In this document: piece by piece, positions 13,952 to 20,771 of the stretch
Layout: each line of letters starts with the position of its first letter
Position numbering within the stretch: the stretch's first letter is position 1
Assembly (NCBI GenBank): GCA_964599885.1
Contig: CAZRHH010000053.1
Location: forward strand, 1 to 21,411
Direction: 5' to 3'
Length of the DNA stretch: 21,411 nucleotides
DNA from: CAZRHH01 sp964599885
GTDB lineage: Bacteria > Chloroflexota > Dehalococcoidia > DSTF01 > JACRBR01
Notes under the pieces: generated by a model
Database searches by the model: none
The model's input: only the letters and a program-made list of their open reading frames with translations
Told to the model about the DNA's origin: nothing
Made by a program: the position numbers and the translations under genes

Positions 13952-15055
13952 ATGGGGGCAGGTATGACTGTGCAGCAAGGCCTCAGCATCGTACAGATCG
14001 AAGACGCGATCGACGCGCTCGAGCACGAAGATCACCAGCGGTTCCATCGGCTGTTCCACGTCAGCAGCACACACGGCCGCCTCGTACCGCCGGACGCGAT
14101 GATCCCGTGGATCGAGAAGCAGTTCGGCAGCGTGGAGCCGACGATCGATCAGAAGATCATCAAGATCACGAACGTCGTCACGCTCGAAGGCGTGCTGTTC
14201 AACTGGCTGCGCTCAAGCCGGCCGATGTGGCGTCAGGAGATCAATCTGGATGACGAGCTGACGAACACGGCGACGGATCCGCTGTTCGACCCATACAACG
14301 GCACACCAGAGGATCTGTTCGGGCGCGTCAAGGGCAAGTACTGCGTCACGGCCAGCAACATCGCCAAGTTCGACGGCTTCCACGGGCTCGTCGTCTTCAA
14401 CGAGCGCCACCCGCTGCGGTTCACGCGCGAGATGATCCACGACTACGTCGACACCGGCGGGCACTGGGGCGATCTCGCGCACGCATCAGATCCCGAAGCG
14501 AAGTACTACATGTTCCTATGGAACTGCCTGTGGCGCGCGGGGGCGTCGCTGCTGCACGGACACGCGCAGGTGATTATGGGCCGCGGCATCCACTATGCCG
14601 CGGTCGAGTCGCTGCGGCGGGCGGCGGCAGTGTACCAGGCGCACAACCGCACCAACTACTTCTCGGACCTGTTTCTGGCGCACCAGTCACTCGGCTGTGC
14701 GTTCGAGAAGGAAGGGACGAAAGTGATCGCGAACCTGACCCCGAAGAAGGAGAACGAGGTGCTGCTCTTCGCGCCGTTCGTCTCCGACTCGCTGAAGGAC
14801 CGCATCTACGAGGTGCTGGAGTGCTTCCGCGACCGGATCGGCGTCAGTTCGTTCAATCTCGTGATCTACACGCCACCGTGGTCGGAGACGCCCGAGAACT
14901 GGGAGGGTTTCCCGGTCGTTGTCCGCATCGTCGACCGCGGCGACCCGAGCAGCCGCACGGCGGACTTCGGTGCGATGGAGCTCTACGCTGCGAGCGTCGT
15001 CTCGAGCGATCCCTTCGGGCTGGCGCGCACGCTCAAGGAGTGCATGGGCGCGTAA
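13952..15055 (+). CDS. Galactose-1-phosphate uridylyltransferase-like (HIT superfamily) protein
   Basis: The 367-residue product has the GalT/Ap4A-phosphorylase branch signature. LLHGHAQVIMG (H202, H204, Q206) matches the H-x-H-x-Q active-site triplet of GalT, in which the second His is the covalent nucleotidyl acceptor. Upstream are SNIAKFDGFHGLVVFNERHPL and a Trp-rich helix before the motif (YYMFLWNCLWRAGASLLH). The family transfers or hydrolyses nucleoside monophosphates. No canonical zinc-ligand set could be identified and no galactose genes are nearby, so true GalT activity is doubtful. It probably rides on the purF-purM-purH transcript, 37 nt after purH. AGGAG lies 7 nt before the ATG at 13952; a second ATG at 13964 also has a G-rich lead. 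A role in nucleotide metabolism is inference from context. Confidence 0.75.
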   Translation: MGAGMTVQQGLSIVQIEDAIDALEHEDHQRFHRLFHVSSTHGRLVPPDAMIPWIEKQFGSVEPTIDQKIIKITNVVTLEGVLFNWLRSSRPMWRQEINLDDELTNTATDPLFDPYNGTPEDLFGRVKGKYCVTASNIAKFDGFHGLVVFNERHPLRFTREMIHDYVDTGGHWGDLAHASDPEAKYYMFLWNCLWRAGASLLHGHAQVIMGRGIHYAAVESLRRAAAVYQAHNRTNYFSDLFLAHQSLGCAFEKEGTKVIANLTPKKENEVLLFAPFVSDSLKDRIYEVLECFRDRIGVSSFNLVIYTPPWSETPENWEGFPVVVRIVDRGDPSSRTADFGAMELYAASVVSSDPFGLARTLKECMGA

Positions 15056-15063
15056 CGGGCGGC

Positions 15064-15090
15064 GGAACAGAGAGCAGAGAACAGAGAACA
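15064..15090. repeat. ACAGAGA low-complexity tract
   Basis: A run of GAACAGAGAGCAGAGAACAGAG-like words with a 7-8 base period lies between the GalT-like stop and the terminator hairpin. It resembles the other purine-rich intergenic tracts in the window. Confidence 0.5.
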
Positions 15091-15093
15091 ATG

Positions 15094-15125
15094 GGGCCGC
15101 GCTCGATGCGCGGCCCTTGTCCTTG
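15094..15125 (+). terminator. Putative intrinsic terminator after the pur/GalT-like operon
   Basis: A perfect 9-bp GC-rich stem (GGGCCGCGC/GCGCGGCCC) with a TCGAT loop is followed by TTGTCCTTG. The stem is strong but the T-tract is weak, so this is a terminator or mRNA-stabilising hairpin 39 nt after the GalT-like stop codon. Confidence 0.6.
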
Positions 15126-15131
15126 CTCAAT

Positions 15132-15161
15132 TTGGGCGTTCCACGTTCCGCTCGTTACAAT
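15132..15161 (+). promoter_or_regulatory. Putative promoter for the AbrB-like gene
   Basis: TTGGGC at 15132-15137 and TACAAT at 15156-15161 are spaced by 18 bp, with the AbrB-like ATG about 20 nt further on. The -10 is good and the -35 partial. Its position just after the terminator hairpin fits an independent transcription unit. Confidence 0.45.
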
Positions 15162-15181
15162 CGCACACGGGAGGTCGCGTG

Positions 15182-15394
15182 ATGCAAGAATCCGAACGGA
15201 ATGCCATAGCAAGGATGACCACGAATGGTCGGGTCACGGTGCCAAAAGTTGTCCGCGATCATCTTGGACTTCGCCCCGGCGACAAGGTGGAGTTCACGGA
15301 ACGCGACGACGGGTCGCTCTTCGTGAAAAACGCGGTACCCAGCGAACCGCCAATCAGGCAAGCGCGGAATCCTCGTAGCCAACCCCGCAGCTAG
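15182..15394 (+). CDS. AbrB/SpoVT-type DNA-binding protein (MazE/VapB-like fold)
   Basis: The 70-residue product has the swapped-hairpin AbrB/SpoVT domain in residues about 9-50: ARMTTNGRVTVPKVVRDHLGLRPGDKVEF followed by DGSLFVKNA. Such proteins dimerise and bind DNA as transition-state regulators or as antitoxins. The C-terminal 20 residues are Pro/Arg-rich and probably disordered. GGGAGG lies 7 nt before the ATG at 15182; a GTG one codon earlier is a less likely start. No toxin (PIN or MazF) frame follows: the next gene is a convergent cytochrome P450. It therefore appears to be an orphan antitoxin-like regulator. The fold call is secure, the role is not. Confidence 0.85.
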   Translation: MQESERNAIARMTTNGRVTVPKVVRDHLGLRPGDKVEFTERDDGSLFVKNAVPSEPPIRQARNPRSQPRS

Positions 15395-15480
15395 GGACAC
15401 GCCGATGGCGCTTGGGGGCCATGGCAGCCCGGGGGTTACAAGCCTGCGCGACTCAGTAGCGCTGTGCTGAACCGAAAGCG

Positions 15481-16719
15481 TTAGATCAGCACCGGCAGGC
15501 GCACCAGCCCACGGAAGCCCGGGATCGTCCGTCGCTCCAATGGTTCATCCGCCAGCCGGAGATGCGGGAAGCGCTCGACGAGCGTCGATACGGCCATCTG
15601 CGCTTCGAGACGCGCGAGCGGGGCTCCGAGGCAGAAGTGCACGCCGCCGCCGAACGAATGGTGGTGCGTGTCGGCGCGCGTGATGTCGAAACGATGCGGA
15701 TCCGGGTAGACGGCCGGGTCGTGGTTCGCCGCCGATAGCACCGGCAGAATGCTCGCGCCCTTGCCGACCGGACAGCCGCCTATCGTCGTGTCCTCGAGCG
15801 GGATGCGCCCCGTCTCCGTCACCGGGCTGTCGAAGCGCAGCATCTCCTCGACGGCGTTCTTCACCAGCGACGGGTCGTCGCGCAGCAGTTGCAGCTGGTC
15901 CGGATGCTGCAGCAGCGCCAGCATGCCGTTACCGATCAGATCCGTCGTCGTCACGTTGCCGGCGGCGAGCAGCAGCCCGCACATCGTGACGATCTCGTCA
16001 TCGTTGAGCATGGCGCCCGCTTCTTCGGCGGCGATCATGCCGCTGATCAAGTCATCCGTTGGCGCCGCACGGCGCTCGGCGATGGCACGCCGGAAGTAGG
16101 CGTCGAGCGCCGCCCCGGCTTCGCCGACGAGCAGCTTTGCTTCGTCGGACAGCGTGGGGTCGAAGCCCATCACACCGAGATCCGACCAGCGCTTGAAGTC
16201 GCGGCGGTCGGCGGGATCGACGCCGAGCATCTCGGCGATGACGATTGTCGGCAGCGGGCCGGAGAAGTCGCCAATCAGGTCGAAGCCACCGTCGTTGGCA
16301 ACCGCATCAAGCAATTCGTCGATGATCTCCTGGATGCGCGGCTTGATCGCTTCGATCGCCCGCGGCGTGAACGCCTTGCTGACGAGCCCGCGCAGCCGCG
16401 TGTGATCCGGCGGATCGAGGAAGAGAATGCTCGGCTGGCGATCTTCGCCCTGGTCGGTGAGGAACAGGTTCATAAACTCGCCGGGCGCGCTGTTGCGGAT
16501 GTCTGCCGACAGCGTGCGGTCGCGCAAGAGGGCATCGACGTCATCGTGTCGCGTCAGCAGCCAGCGCTTGAGCTCGACGTCGTGATGCACCGGGTCGAAC
16601 TCGCGCATCGTGTCATGCACCGGCTCGGGGTCGGCGCGGTAGCCCGCATCCAGCGCCGTCGCCGCCAGGCCCGTAGGCACCTTAGGTGCCGCTTTTACCG
16701 GGTCGTTCGTGGTCGTCAT
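15481..16719 (-). CDS. Cytochrome P450
   Basis: This is a 412-residue soluble bacterial P450 monooxygenase. It would need a ferredoxin and a reductase, which are not in the window. The heme-binding loop is FGGGVHFCLGAPLAR with Cys363 as the iron ligand. The K-helix ExxR is E292/R295 (EEMLRFDSPV). The I-helix reads LLLAAGNVTTTDLIGNG, in which the acid before the conserved Thr is replaced by Val. The C-helix motif DPPDHTRLRGLVSKAF at about 103-118 is clear. The start at 16719 has GAGGAG upstream; a GTG at 16755 would add 12 residues and is less likely. It is convergent with the AbrB-like gene and divergent from argC. The substrate is unknown. Confidence 0.95.
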   Translation of the reverse strand: MTTTNDPVKAAPKVPTGLAATALDAGYRADPEPVHDTMREFDPVHHDVELKRWLLTRHDDVDALLRDRTLSADIRNSAPGEFMNLFLTDQGEDRQPSILFLDPPDHTRLRGLVSKAFTPRAIEAIKPRIQEIIDELLDAVANDGGFDLIGDFSGPLPTIVIAEMLGVDPADRRDFKRWSDLGVMGFDPTLSDEAKLLVGEAGAALDAYFRRAIAERRAAPTDDLISGMIAAEEAGAMLNDDEIVTMCGLLLAAGNVTTTDLIGNGMLALLQHPDQLQLLRDDPSLVKNAVEEMLRFDSPVTETGRIPLEDTTIGGCPVGKGASILPVLSAANHDPAVYPDPHRFDITRADTHHHSFGGGVHFCLGAPLARLEAQMAVSTLVERFPHLRLADEPLERRTIPGFRGLVRLPVLI

Positions 16720-16768
16720 AGCTGTCCGCTCCTCGCTGCAACCAGGCGTGGTCACATGCTACCGCTCA

Positions 16769-16789
16769 AGCGTTCAGCGTCCAGCGCCC
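16769..16789. repeat. AGCGTTC/AGCGTCC/AGCGCCC heptamer triplet
   Basis: Three consecutive 7-base units lie in the P450-argC divergent gap. The period matches the GGGAAGC heptamers elsewhere in the window, though the word differs. Confidence 0.45.
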
Positions 16790-16835
16790 CCTGAAACGCT
16801 CGCACCGCTCGTAGCCACCCGATATCCTGTGCGCT

Positions 16836-17876
16836 ATGAAGACCGTCGGCATTCTGAACGGCACCAGCTACGTGGGCGCCGAAGCTGCGCGCCTGCTGCA
16901 CGGCCACCCTGACGTGCGCCTCGTCGCCGTCACCGGCCGCAGCGCCGCCGGCAAGCGCCTGCCCGAGGTGTTCCCGCATCTCTGGCCGCTCGATATCCCC
17001 ATCACCGAGGCGCTGCCCGACGACATCGACGTCATCATCTCGGCGCTGCCACATGCCGCCGCGGCCGAACAGCTCGCGCCGTACGTTGAAGCCGGCCGCA
17101 CAGTCGTCGATATGAGCGCCGACTTCCGGCTGAAGCGCGTCGACGAATACGAATCCGCGTACAGCACGACGCACCCCGCACCGCACCTGCTGTCGCGCGC
17201 CGTCTTCGGCCTGCCCGAGCTGCACCGCGACGAGATCGCCGCGGCGCAACTCGTTGCCGCGCCCGGATGCCACTCGAGCGGCATCATCCTCGCGCTGGCG
17301 CCCGCGTTCGCCGCCGGCATCATCGAGCCGCAGGTGATCGCCGATACGAAGACAGGGCTCTCGGGCGCCGGCCGCACGCTCGGACTCAGTGTCCACTTTT
17401 CCGAAGCGGACGAGAACGTCGCGCCGTACGGGCTCGATGGCCACCGCCACTTGCCGGAGATGACGCAGGAACTAGGGTTGTTGCAGGAAGCGCCGGCGCC
17501 GCAGATCACCTTCGTGCCGCACTACGTCCCGATGACGCGCGGCATCCTCAGCACCTGCTACGCGCGCGTCCGCGATGGCGCCCTCCCCGGCGACGCGTCA
17601 GCCGCGCGCACGGCGCTGCGCGACATCTACCGCGACTTCTACCGCGACGCTCCGTTCGTACACGTCAGCGACACGGCGCCCGGCACCAAGCACGTCGCCG
17701 GCACGAACTACTGCGTCGTTCATCCGTCGGTCGATCTGCGCACCGGTACGGTGGTCGTTTCGAGCGCGCTCGACAATCTCGGCAAGGGTGCCGCCGGTGC
17801 AGCGGTGCAGTGCATGAACCTCGTGCTCGGACTGGACGAGACGTCCGGGCTTCAGTCGCTCGCGCTCTTTCCTTAG
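16836..17876 (+). CDS. argC: N-acetyl-gamma-glutamyl-phosphate reductase
   Basis: ArgC reduces N-acetylglutamyl phosphate to the semialdehyde with NADPH in arginine synthesis. The 346-residue length is standard. It has the Rossmann start VGILNGTSYVGAEAARLL, DMSADFRLK at about 92-100, YGLPEL-like FGLPELHRDEI, the catalytic Cys145 in APGCHSSG (NPGCYPT is usual), KTGLSGAGR, GHRHLPEM with the catalytic His, FVPHYVPMTRGILSTCYA, and GTNYCVV near the C-terminus. There is no clear Shine-Dalgarno; a TATCCT hexamer 7 nt before the ATG may mean a leaderless mRNA. Its TAG shares one base with the argJ GTG. It heads argC-argJ-argB. Confidence 0.97.
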   Translation: MKTVGILNGTSYVGAEAARLLHGHPDVRLVAVTGRSAAGKRLPEVFPHLWPLDIPITEALPDDIDVIISALPHAAAAEQLAPYVEAGRTVVDMSADFRLKRVDEYESAYSTTHPAPHLLSRAVFGLPELHRDEIAAAQLVAAPGCHSSGIILALAPAFAAGIIEPQVIADTKTGLSGAGRTLGLSVHFSEADENVAPYGLDGHRHLPEMTQELGLLQEAPAPQITFVPHYVPMTRGILSTCYARVRDGALPGDASAARTALRDIYRDFYRDAPFVHVSDTAPGTKHVAGTNYCVVHPSVDLRTGTVVVSSALDNLGKGAAGAAVQCMNLVLGLDETSGLQSLALFP

Positions 17877-19096
17877 TGGCGAAGCGCGGCGCGCCCGAAG
17901 AGATATCCGGCGGCGGCGTGACGAGCCCGCAAGGCTTCGTCGCGGGCGCCGTCTACGCCGGCATCAAGACACCCGGCCCGGGTAAGCTCGACGTCGGCAT
18001 CGTCGCGTCGGACCGCCTCTGCAACGCGGCGGCGATGTTCACGCAAAGCACGGTGAAGGCGGCGGCTGTCCACATCTCGTCGGCGCATGTCCGTAACGGC
18101 CGCGCGCAGGCGATCATCGTCAACGCTGGCATCTCCAACGTAGCGACGGGCGCAGCCGGCATCCGCAACGCCGAGCAGATGGCGGAGCTCGCCGCCACTC
18201 ACACGGGGGTACGCGCGAACGACGTGATCGCCGGCAGCACCGGCGTCATCGGGCAGCCGTTGCCGATCGACAAGATCCGCGCCGCCGTCCCCAAAATCGA
18301 ACTGCGCCCCGAGGGAGGCAACGCCTTCGCCCGCGCGATCATCACGACGGATACGCGCGCGAAGGAGGTCGCGGTGCGCTTCACGGCGAACCGCCGCCCG
18401 TACGTGATCGGCGCCTGCGCGAAGGGCTCGGGCATGATCCATCCGGATATGGCGACCATGTTTTGCTGGATCACCACGGACGCGCCCGTCGAGCGCCGCT
18501 TTCTGCGGACGGCCTTGCGCGATGCGGTTGCTGTTTCGCTCAACATGATCAGCGTAGATAACGACACGAGCACCAGCGACACGACGGCGATCCTCGCGAA
18601 CGGCGCGGGCGGCGGCGACGAGATCCGCGCCGGCACGCCCGCCGCAGCCGCGTTCGAACGAGCGCTGCGGCACGTCTGCATCGCCATCGCCCGCATGCTG
18701 GCCCGCGACGGTGAGGGCGCGACGAAGCTAATCGAAGTGCGCGTCGAAGGCGCCGCGAGCGAAGCCGATGCCCGTGCTGCCGCCCGCACCGTCACGGCAT
18801 CGCCGCTGGTGAAGTCTGCCGTACACGGAAACGACCCGAACTGGGGGCGCATCCTGATGGCCGTCGGCCGCAGCGGCGCCCGCATCGAACTTGACCGCGC
18901 GCGCGTGTGGCTCGGTGCGATTTCTGTGTTTCGCGGCGTCATGCAGCCGTTCGACGCAGAGGCGGCGAGCGCGTACCTTCGCAGCGAGGAGGTCGTACTG
19001 CGCATCAATCTGGGGTGCGGCAAGGCGTCGGCGACAGCGTGGGGCTGCGACCTGACGGCGGAGTACGTACACATCAACAGTGACTACACCACCTGA
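17876..19096 (+). CDS. argJ: Bifunctional ornithine acetyltransferase/N-acetylglutamate synthase
   Basis: ArgJ transfers acetyl from N-acetylornithine to glutamate, recycling the acetyl group; some members also use acetyl-CoA. The 406-residue product starts at the GTG overlapping the argC stop (TAGTG) and is made as a precursor that self-cleaves before Thr194 in KGSGMIHPDMATMF, giving alpha and beta chains. Other signatures are GGVTSPQGF at about 13-21, STGVIGQPLP at about 121-130 (oxyanion hole), DNDTSTSDT at about 228-236, and the C-terminal AWGCDLTAEYVHINSDYTT. NAGISNVATG at about 83-92 departs from the usual NSGxANACTG. The longer frame upstream lies within argC and was rejected. It overlaps argB by 17 nt. 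Confidence 0.96.
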   Translation: MAKRGAPEEISGGGVTSPQGFVAGAVYAGIKTPGPGKLDVGIVASDRLCNAAAMFTQSTVKAAAVHISSAHVRNGRAQAIIVNAGISNVATGAAGIRNAEQMAELAATHTGVRANDVIAGSTGVIGQPLPIDKIRAAVPKIELRPEGGNAFARAIITTDTRAKEVAVRFTANRRPYVIGACAKGSGMIHPDMATMFCWITTDAPVERRFLRTALRDAVAVSLNMISVDNDTSTSDTTAILANGAGGGDEIRAGTPAAAAFERALRHVCIAIARMLARDGEGATKLIEVRVEGAASEADARAAARTVTASPLVKSAVHGNDPNWGRILMAVGRSGARIELDRARVWLGAISVFRGVMQPFDAEAASAYLRSEEVVLRINLGCGKASATAWGCDLTAEYVHINSDYTT

Positions 19097-19868
19097 GACG
19101 CGCCCGATCGTCGTAAAACTCGGCGGTTCGACGCTCGGCGCGCACGACACGTCGCTTCGTGATATCGCCGCGGCCTGCGGTGACGGGCAGCCTATCGTCG
19201 TCGTCCACGGCGGCGGCGCGGCGGTCAGCGCCTGGCTCGAACGCGCGGGCATCGAACCGAAGTTCGAGCGCGGTCTGCGAGTGACCGATGCGGCGACGCT
19301 GGATGTGGTAGTCGCCGTGCTGGCGGGGTTGGTTAACACGCAGCTCGTCGCCGAATTCTTCGCGCTCGGCGTACCGGCGATCGGGCTTACCGGCGCCGAC
19401 GGGCTCATCTTGCAGGCCCACGCGTACGACGAGGCGCTCGGCTTCGTCGGCCAGATCCATGATGTGAACCCGCAGCCGGTCAAGGATCTGCTCCATTTCG
19501 GCTATCTCCCCGTCATCGCGCCGATCGGCATCGATACCCGGGACGGTGGGCCACAGCTCCTCAACACGAACGCCGACACCGCGGCGGGTGCGCTCGCGGC
19601 AGCGCTGGGCGCCGCGCAGCTGATCTTCCTCACCGATGTCGAAGGAGTGCTCGATTCAGACCGCAACGTGCTGCCGCGCCTGAGCGCAGCAGAAGCACAG
19701 GAGCTGATCGAGTCGGGCGTGGCGGCCGGCGGGATGATCCCGAAGCTCGAAGCGGCCGTGCGCGCCGCATCCGCCGGCTGCGCGACGCGCATCATCGACG
19801 GCACGCGGGCGGGCGCGTTTGCGGCAGTGCTTGCCGGCGATGAAGCGGGGACGACGGTTGAGGCGTAG
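19080..19868 (+). CDS. argB: Acetylglutamate kinase
   Basis: ArgB phosphorylates N-acetylglutamate with ATP, the second step of the acetylated arginine pathway. The 262-residue product has the amino-acid kinase fold: VVKLGGS with K13, HGGG at 43-46, FERGLRVTD at about 62-70 (R67 binds substrate), LLNTNADTAAG at about 160-170, FLTDVEGVLD, and GGMIPKLEAA with K222. It starts at a GTG inside the end of argJ (17-nt overlap), so it is translationally coupled. It lacks a long N-terminal helix, which in other family members is linked to arginine-sensitive hexamers, so feedback inhibition may be absent; that is inference. argD and argF do not follow. Confidence 0.96.
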   Translation: MTTPPETRPIVVKLGGSTLGAHDTSLRDIAAACGDGQPIVVVHGGGAAVSAWLERAGIEPKFERGLRVTDAATLDVVVAVLAGLVNTQLVAEFFALGVPAIGLTGADGLILQAHAYDEALGFVGQIHDVNPQPVKDLLHFGYLPVIAPIGIDTRDGGPQLLNTNADTAAGALAAALGAAQLIFLTDVEGVLDSDRNVLPRLSAAEAQELIESGVAAGGMIPKLEAAVRAASAGCATRIIDGTRAGAFAAVLAGDEAGTTVEA

Positions 19869-19875
19869 GCGAGCT

Positions 19876-19898
19876 TCGGTCGGTCAGTGATCGGCCGA
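19876..19898. terminator. Possible bidirectional terminator at the argB convergent junction
   Basis: TCGGTCG (19876-19882) and CGGCCGA (19892-19898) pair over 7 bp, one of them G-T, with a 9-nt loop. It lies 8 nt after the argB stop and overlaps the end of the opposing small membrane-peptide gene. T-tracts are absent, so this is weak. Confidence 0.3.
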
Positions 19899-20021
19899 CG
19901 GCTCAATCGGGCCGCCGTAGGGGTCGCGGCTGTTCATCAGGATCAGCACTACGACTGCGAGCGCCAGCAGGGCGGCGAGGCCCGCACATCCGATGAACGA
20001 GAGTTTGAGCAGGCGTTTCAT
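19884..20021 (-). CDS. Small membrane peptide (45 aa)
   Basis: I do not recognise this peptide. It is a short, easily missed frame: MKRLLK, then a hydrophobic stretch of about 24 residues (FIGCAGLAALLALAVVVLILM), and a short polar tail NSRDPYGGPIEPSADH. This is a typical single-pass or lipoprotein-like inner-membrane peptide. The Cys sits in FIGCAG, which is not a good lipobox but does not exclude lipidation. AAGGA lies 9 nt before the ATG. It starts 26 nt after the CysO-like gene and is probably co-transcribed with it. The strongly basic start, clean helix and Shine-Dalgarno support a real gene. The role is unknown. Confidence 0.6.
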   Translation of the reverse strand: MKRLLKLSFIGCAGLAALLALAVVVLILMNSRDPYGGPIEPSADH

Positions 20022-20047
20022 GCCGGTGCGTCCTTGCTCGCCTGCGT

Positions 20048-20323
20048 CTACGCACCACCGGCTACGGCCGGCACGATACTAACTTCGTCGCTCGCGTTCA
20101 GCGGCGTGTTGATGTTGTCGAGGAAACGCACGTCTTCGCCGTTCACGTAGATGTTGACGAACCGGCGGATCGTGCCCGTCTCGTCGACAAGGCGCTCCTT
20201 GATGCCGGGATAGTCGCCGTCGAGCCGGTCGATCGCTTCGGCGAGATTCGGCGCGTCGGCTGAGACGATGTCGATGTCGTTGGTCAGCTTGCGTAGCGGC
20301 ATGGGTATGCGGATTTGGGCCAT
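20048..20323 (-). CDS. cysO: CysO-like ubiquitin-fold (MoaD/ThiS) sulfur carrier protein
   Basis: The 91-residue beta-grasp protein resembles the CysO branch of MoaD/ThiS carriers. It has DYPGIKERLVDETGTIRRFVNIYVNGEDVRF (about 37-67), where FVNIYVN-EDVRF is diagnostic, and the tail VSIVPAVAGG. In that family the C-terminal Gly-Gly is adenylated and thiocarboxylated, then gives sulfur to O-phosphoserine or a similar acceptor, and a JAMM protease releases the product. Here one extra Ala follows Gly-Gly, so trimming may be needed first. An excellent GGAGG lies 6 nt before the ATG. It is downstream of the NIL-domain gene (115-bp gap containing a repeat) and threonine synthase, all minus strand. 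No JAMM protease, ThiF/MoeB activator or CysM is in the window, though they could lie outside it. Confidence 0.85.
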   Translation of the reverse strand: MAQIRIPMPLRKLTNDIDIVSADAPNLAEAIDRLDGDYPGIKERLVDETGTIRRFVNIYVNGEDVRFLDNINTPLNASDEVSIVPAVAGGA

Positions 20324-20337
20324 GGGTTCCTCCGTGG

Positions 20338-20403
20338 TTGGTGAGTCGCTGGTCGGTAGTCGCTGGGCTCGCGAGCGGAGAACCCAGAACCTGGGAACCT
20401 AGC
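20338..20403. repeat. Low-complexity intergenic repeat between cysO and NIL genes
   Basis: GTCGCTGGTCGGTAGTCGCTGG-type words are followed by GAACCCAGAACCTGGGAACCTAG, containing CCCAG-AAC-CTGGG. It is the only sizeable spacer in this operon and resembles the other 7-8-base-word tracts. It could separate transcription of the two genes. Confidence 0.5.
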
Positions 20404-20438
20404 ACCGAGCGCACGTCACCTCTCTTCAGTTCGCTGCT

Positions 20439-20681
20439 TCAGCCCTCGACGATGTCGCCTGGGACGGGGTCTACCCTCACGCCTTTGGCGGCTACCCATT
20501 CGAGCGCGCGCTCTATCTCTTCGATCGGACCGTCCATTTCGAGGACGACCCAGCCGCGGTCTTCGGTGACGTCGGCGCGGCGAACATTCGTGACGATCGG
20601 AAATTGCTTCCCGAGTTCGTAGATGATGGGCAGCGTAATCAGTTCCTGCATGAACGTGAACTTCACGCGTTGCTTTGCCAT
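20439..20681 (-). CDS. NIL-domain protein
   Basis: The 80-residue product consists of one NIL domain (an ACT-like ferredoxin fold otherwise found at the C-terminus of MetN methionine-transport ATPases): QRVKFTFMQELITLPIIYELGKQFPIVTNVRRADVTEDRGWVVLEMDG and then IEEIERALEWVAAKGVRVDPV. Stand-alone NIL proteins occur beside methionine and sulfur-assimilation genes, probably binding an amino acid such as methionine or guiding sulfur transfer. The start at 20681 follows GGAGG by 6 nt; a GTG at 20729 would add 16 residues and is less likely. It lies between thrC and cysO on the same strand. The domain call is good, the ligand is inference. Confidence 0.85.
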   Translation of the reverse strand: MAKQRVKFTFMQELITLPIIYELGKQFPIVTNVRRADVTEDRGWVVLEMDGPIEEIERALEWVAAKGVRVDPVPGDIVEG

Positions 20682-20741
20682 GCGGCCTCCGGTCGCCCAC
20701 TTGGGCGCTTCCTGTGTCACGGGCGCCATGCCCGGTTGTTG

Positions 20742-20747
20742 ATTGTA
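20742..20747 (-). promoter_or_regulatory. Candidate -10 element (TACAAT) before the NIL-domain gene
   Basis: On the minus strand TACAAT lies about 60 nt before the NIL-domain ATG, within the 90-bp gap after the thrC stop. It is identical to the -10 proposed for the AbrB-like gene. No good -35 is present, so this is tentative. It would give NIL and cysO a promoter separate from thrC. Confidence 0.3.
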
Positions 20748-20771
20748 CGACGCTACGCCAGCCAGCGCGGG

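Noticed and set aside
15395..15480. tRNA-like sequence (GGGGGTTACAAGCC) in the gap before the P450
   Set aside because: No acceptor stem or anticodon arm could be formed around it.
16756..16783. Promoter for the P450 gene (TAGCAT with TGGACG on the minus strand)
   Set aside because: The spacing is 16 bp and the -35 is poor and falls inside the AGCG heptamer repeat, so it is not distinguishable from chance.
15889..16794. A 301-codon plus-strand frame opposite the P450
   Set aside because: The P450 strand carries the heme and ExxR motifs. The antisense product has no recognisable domain.
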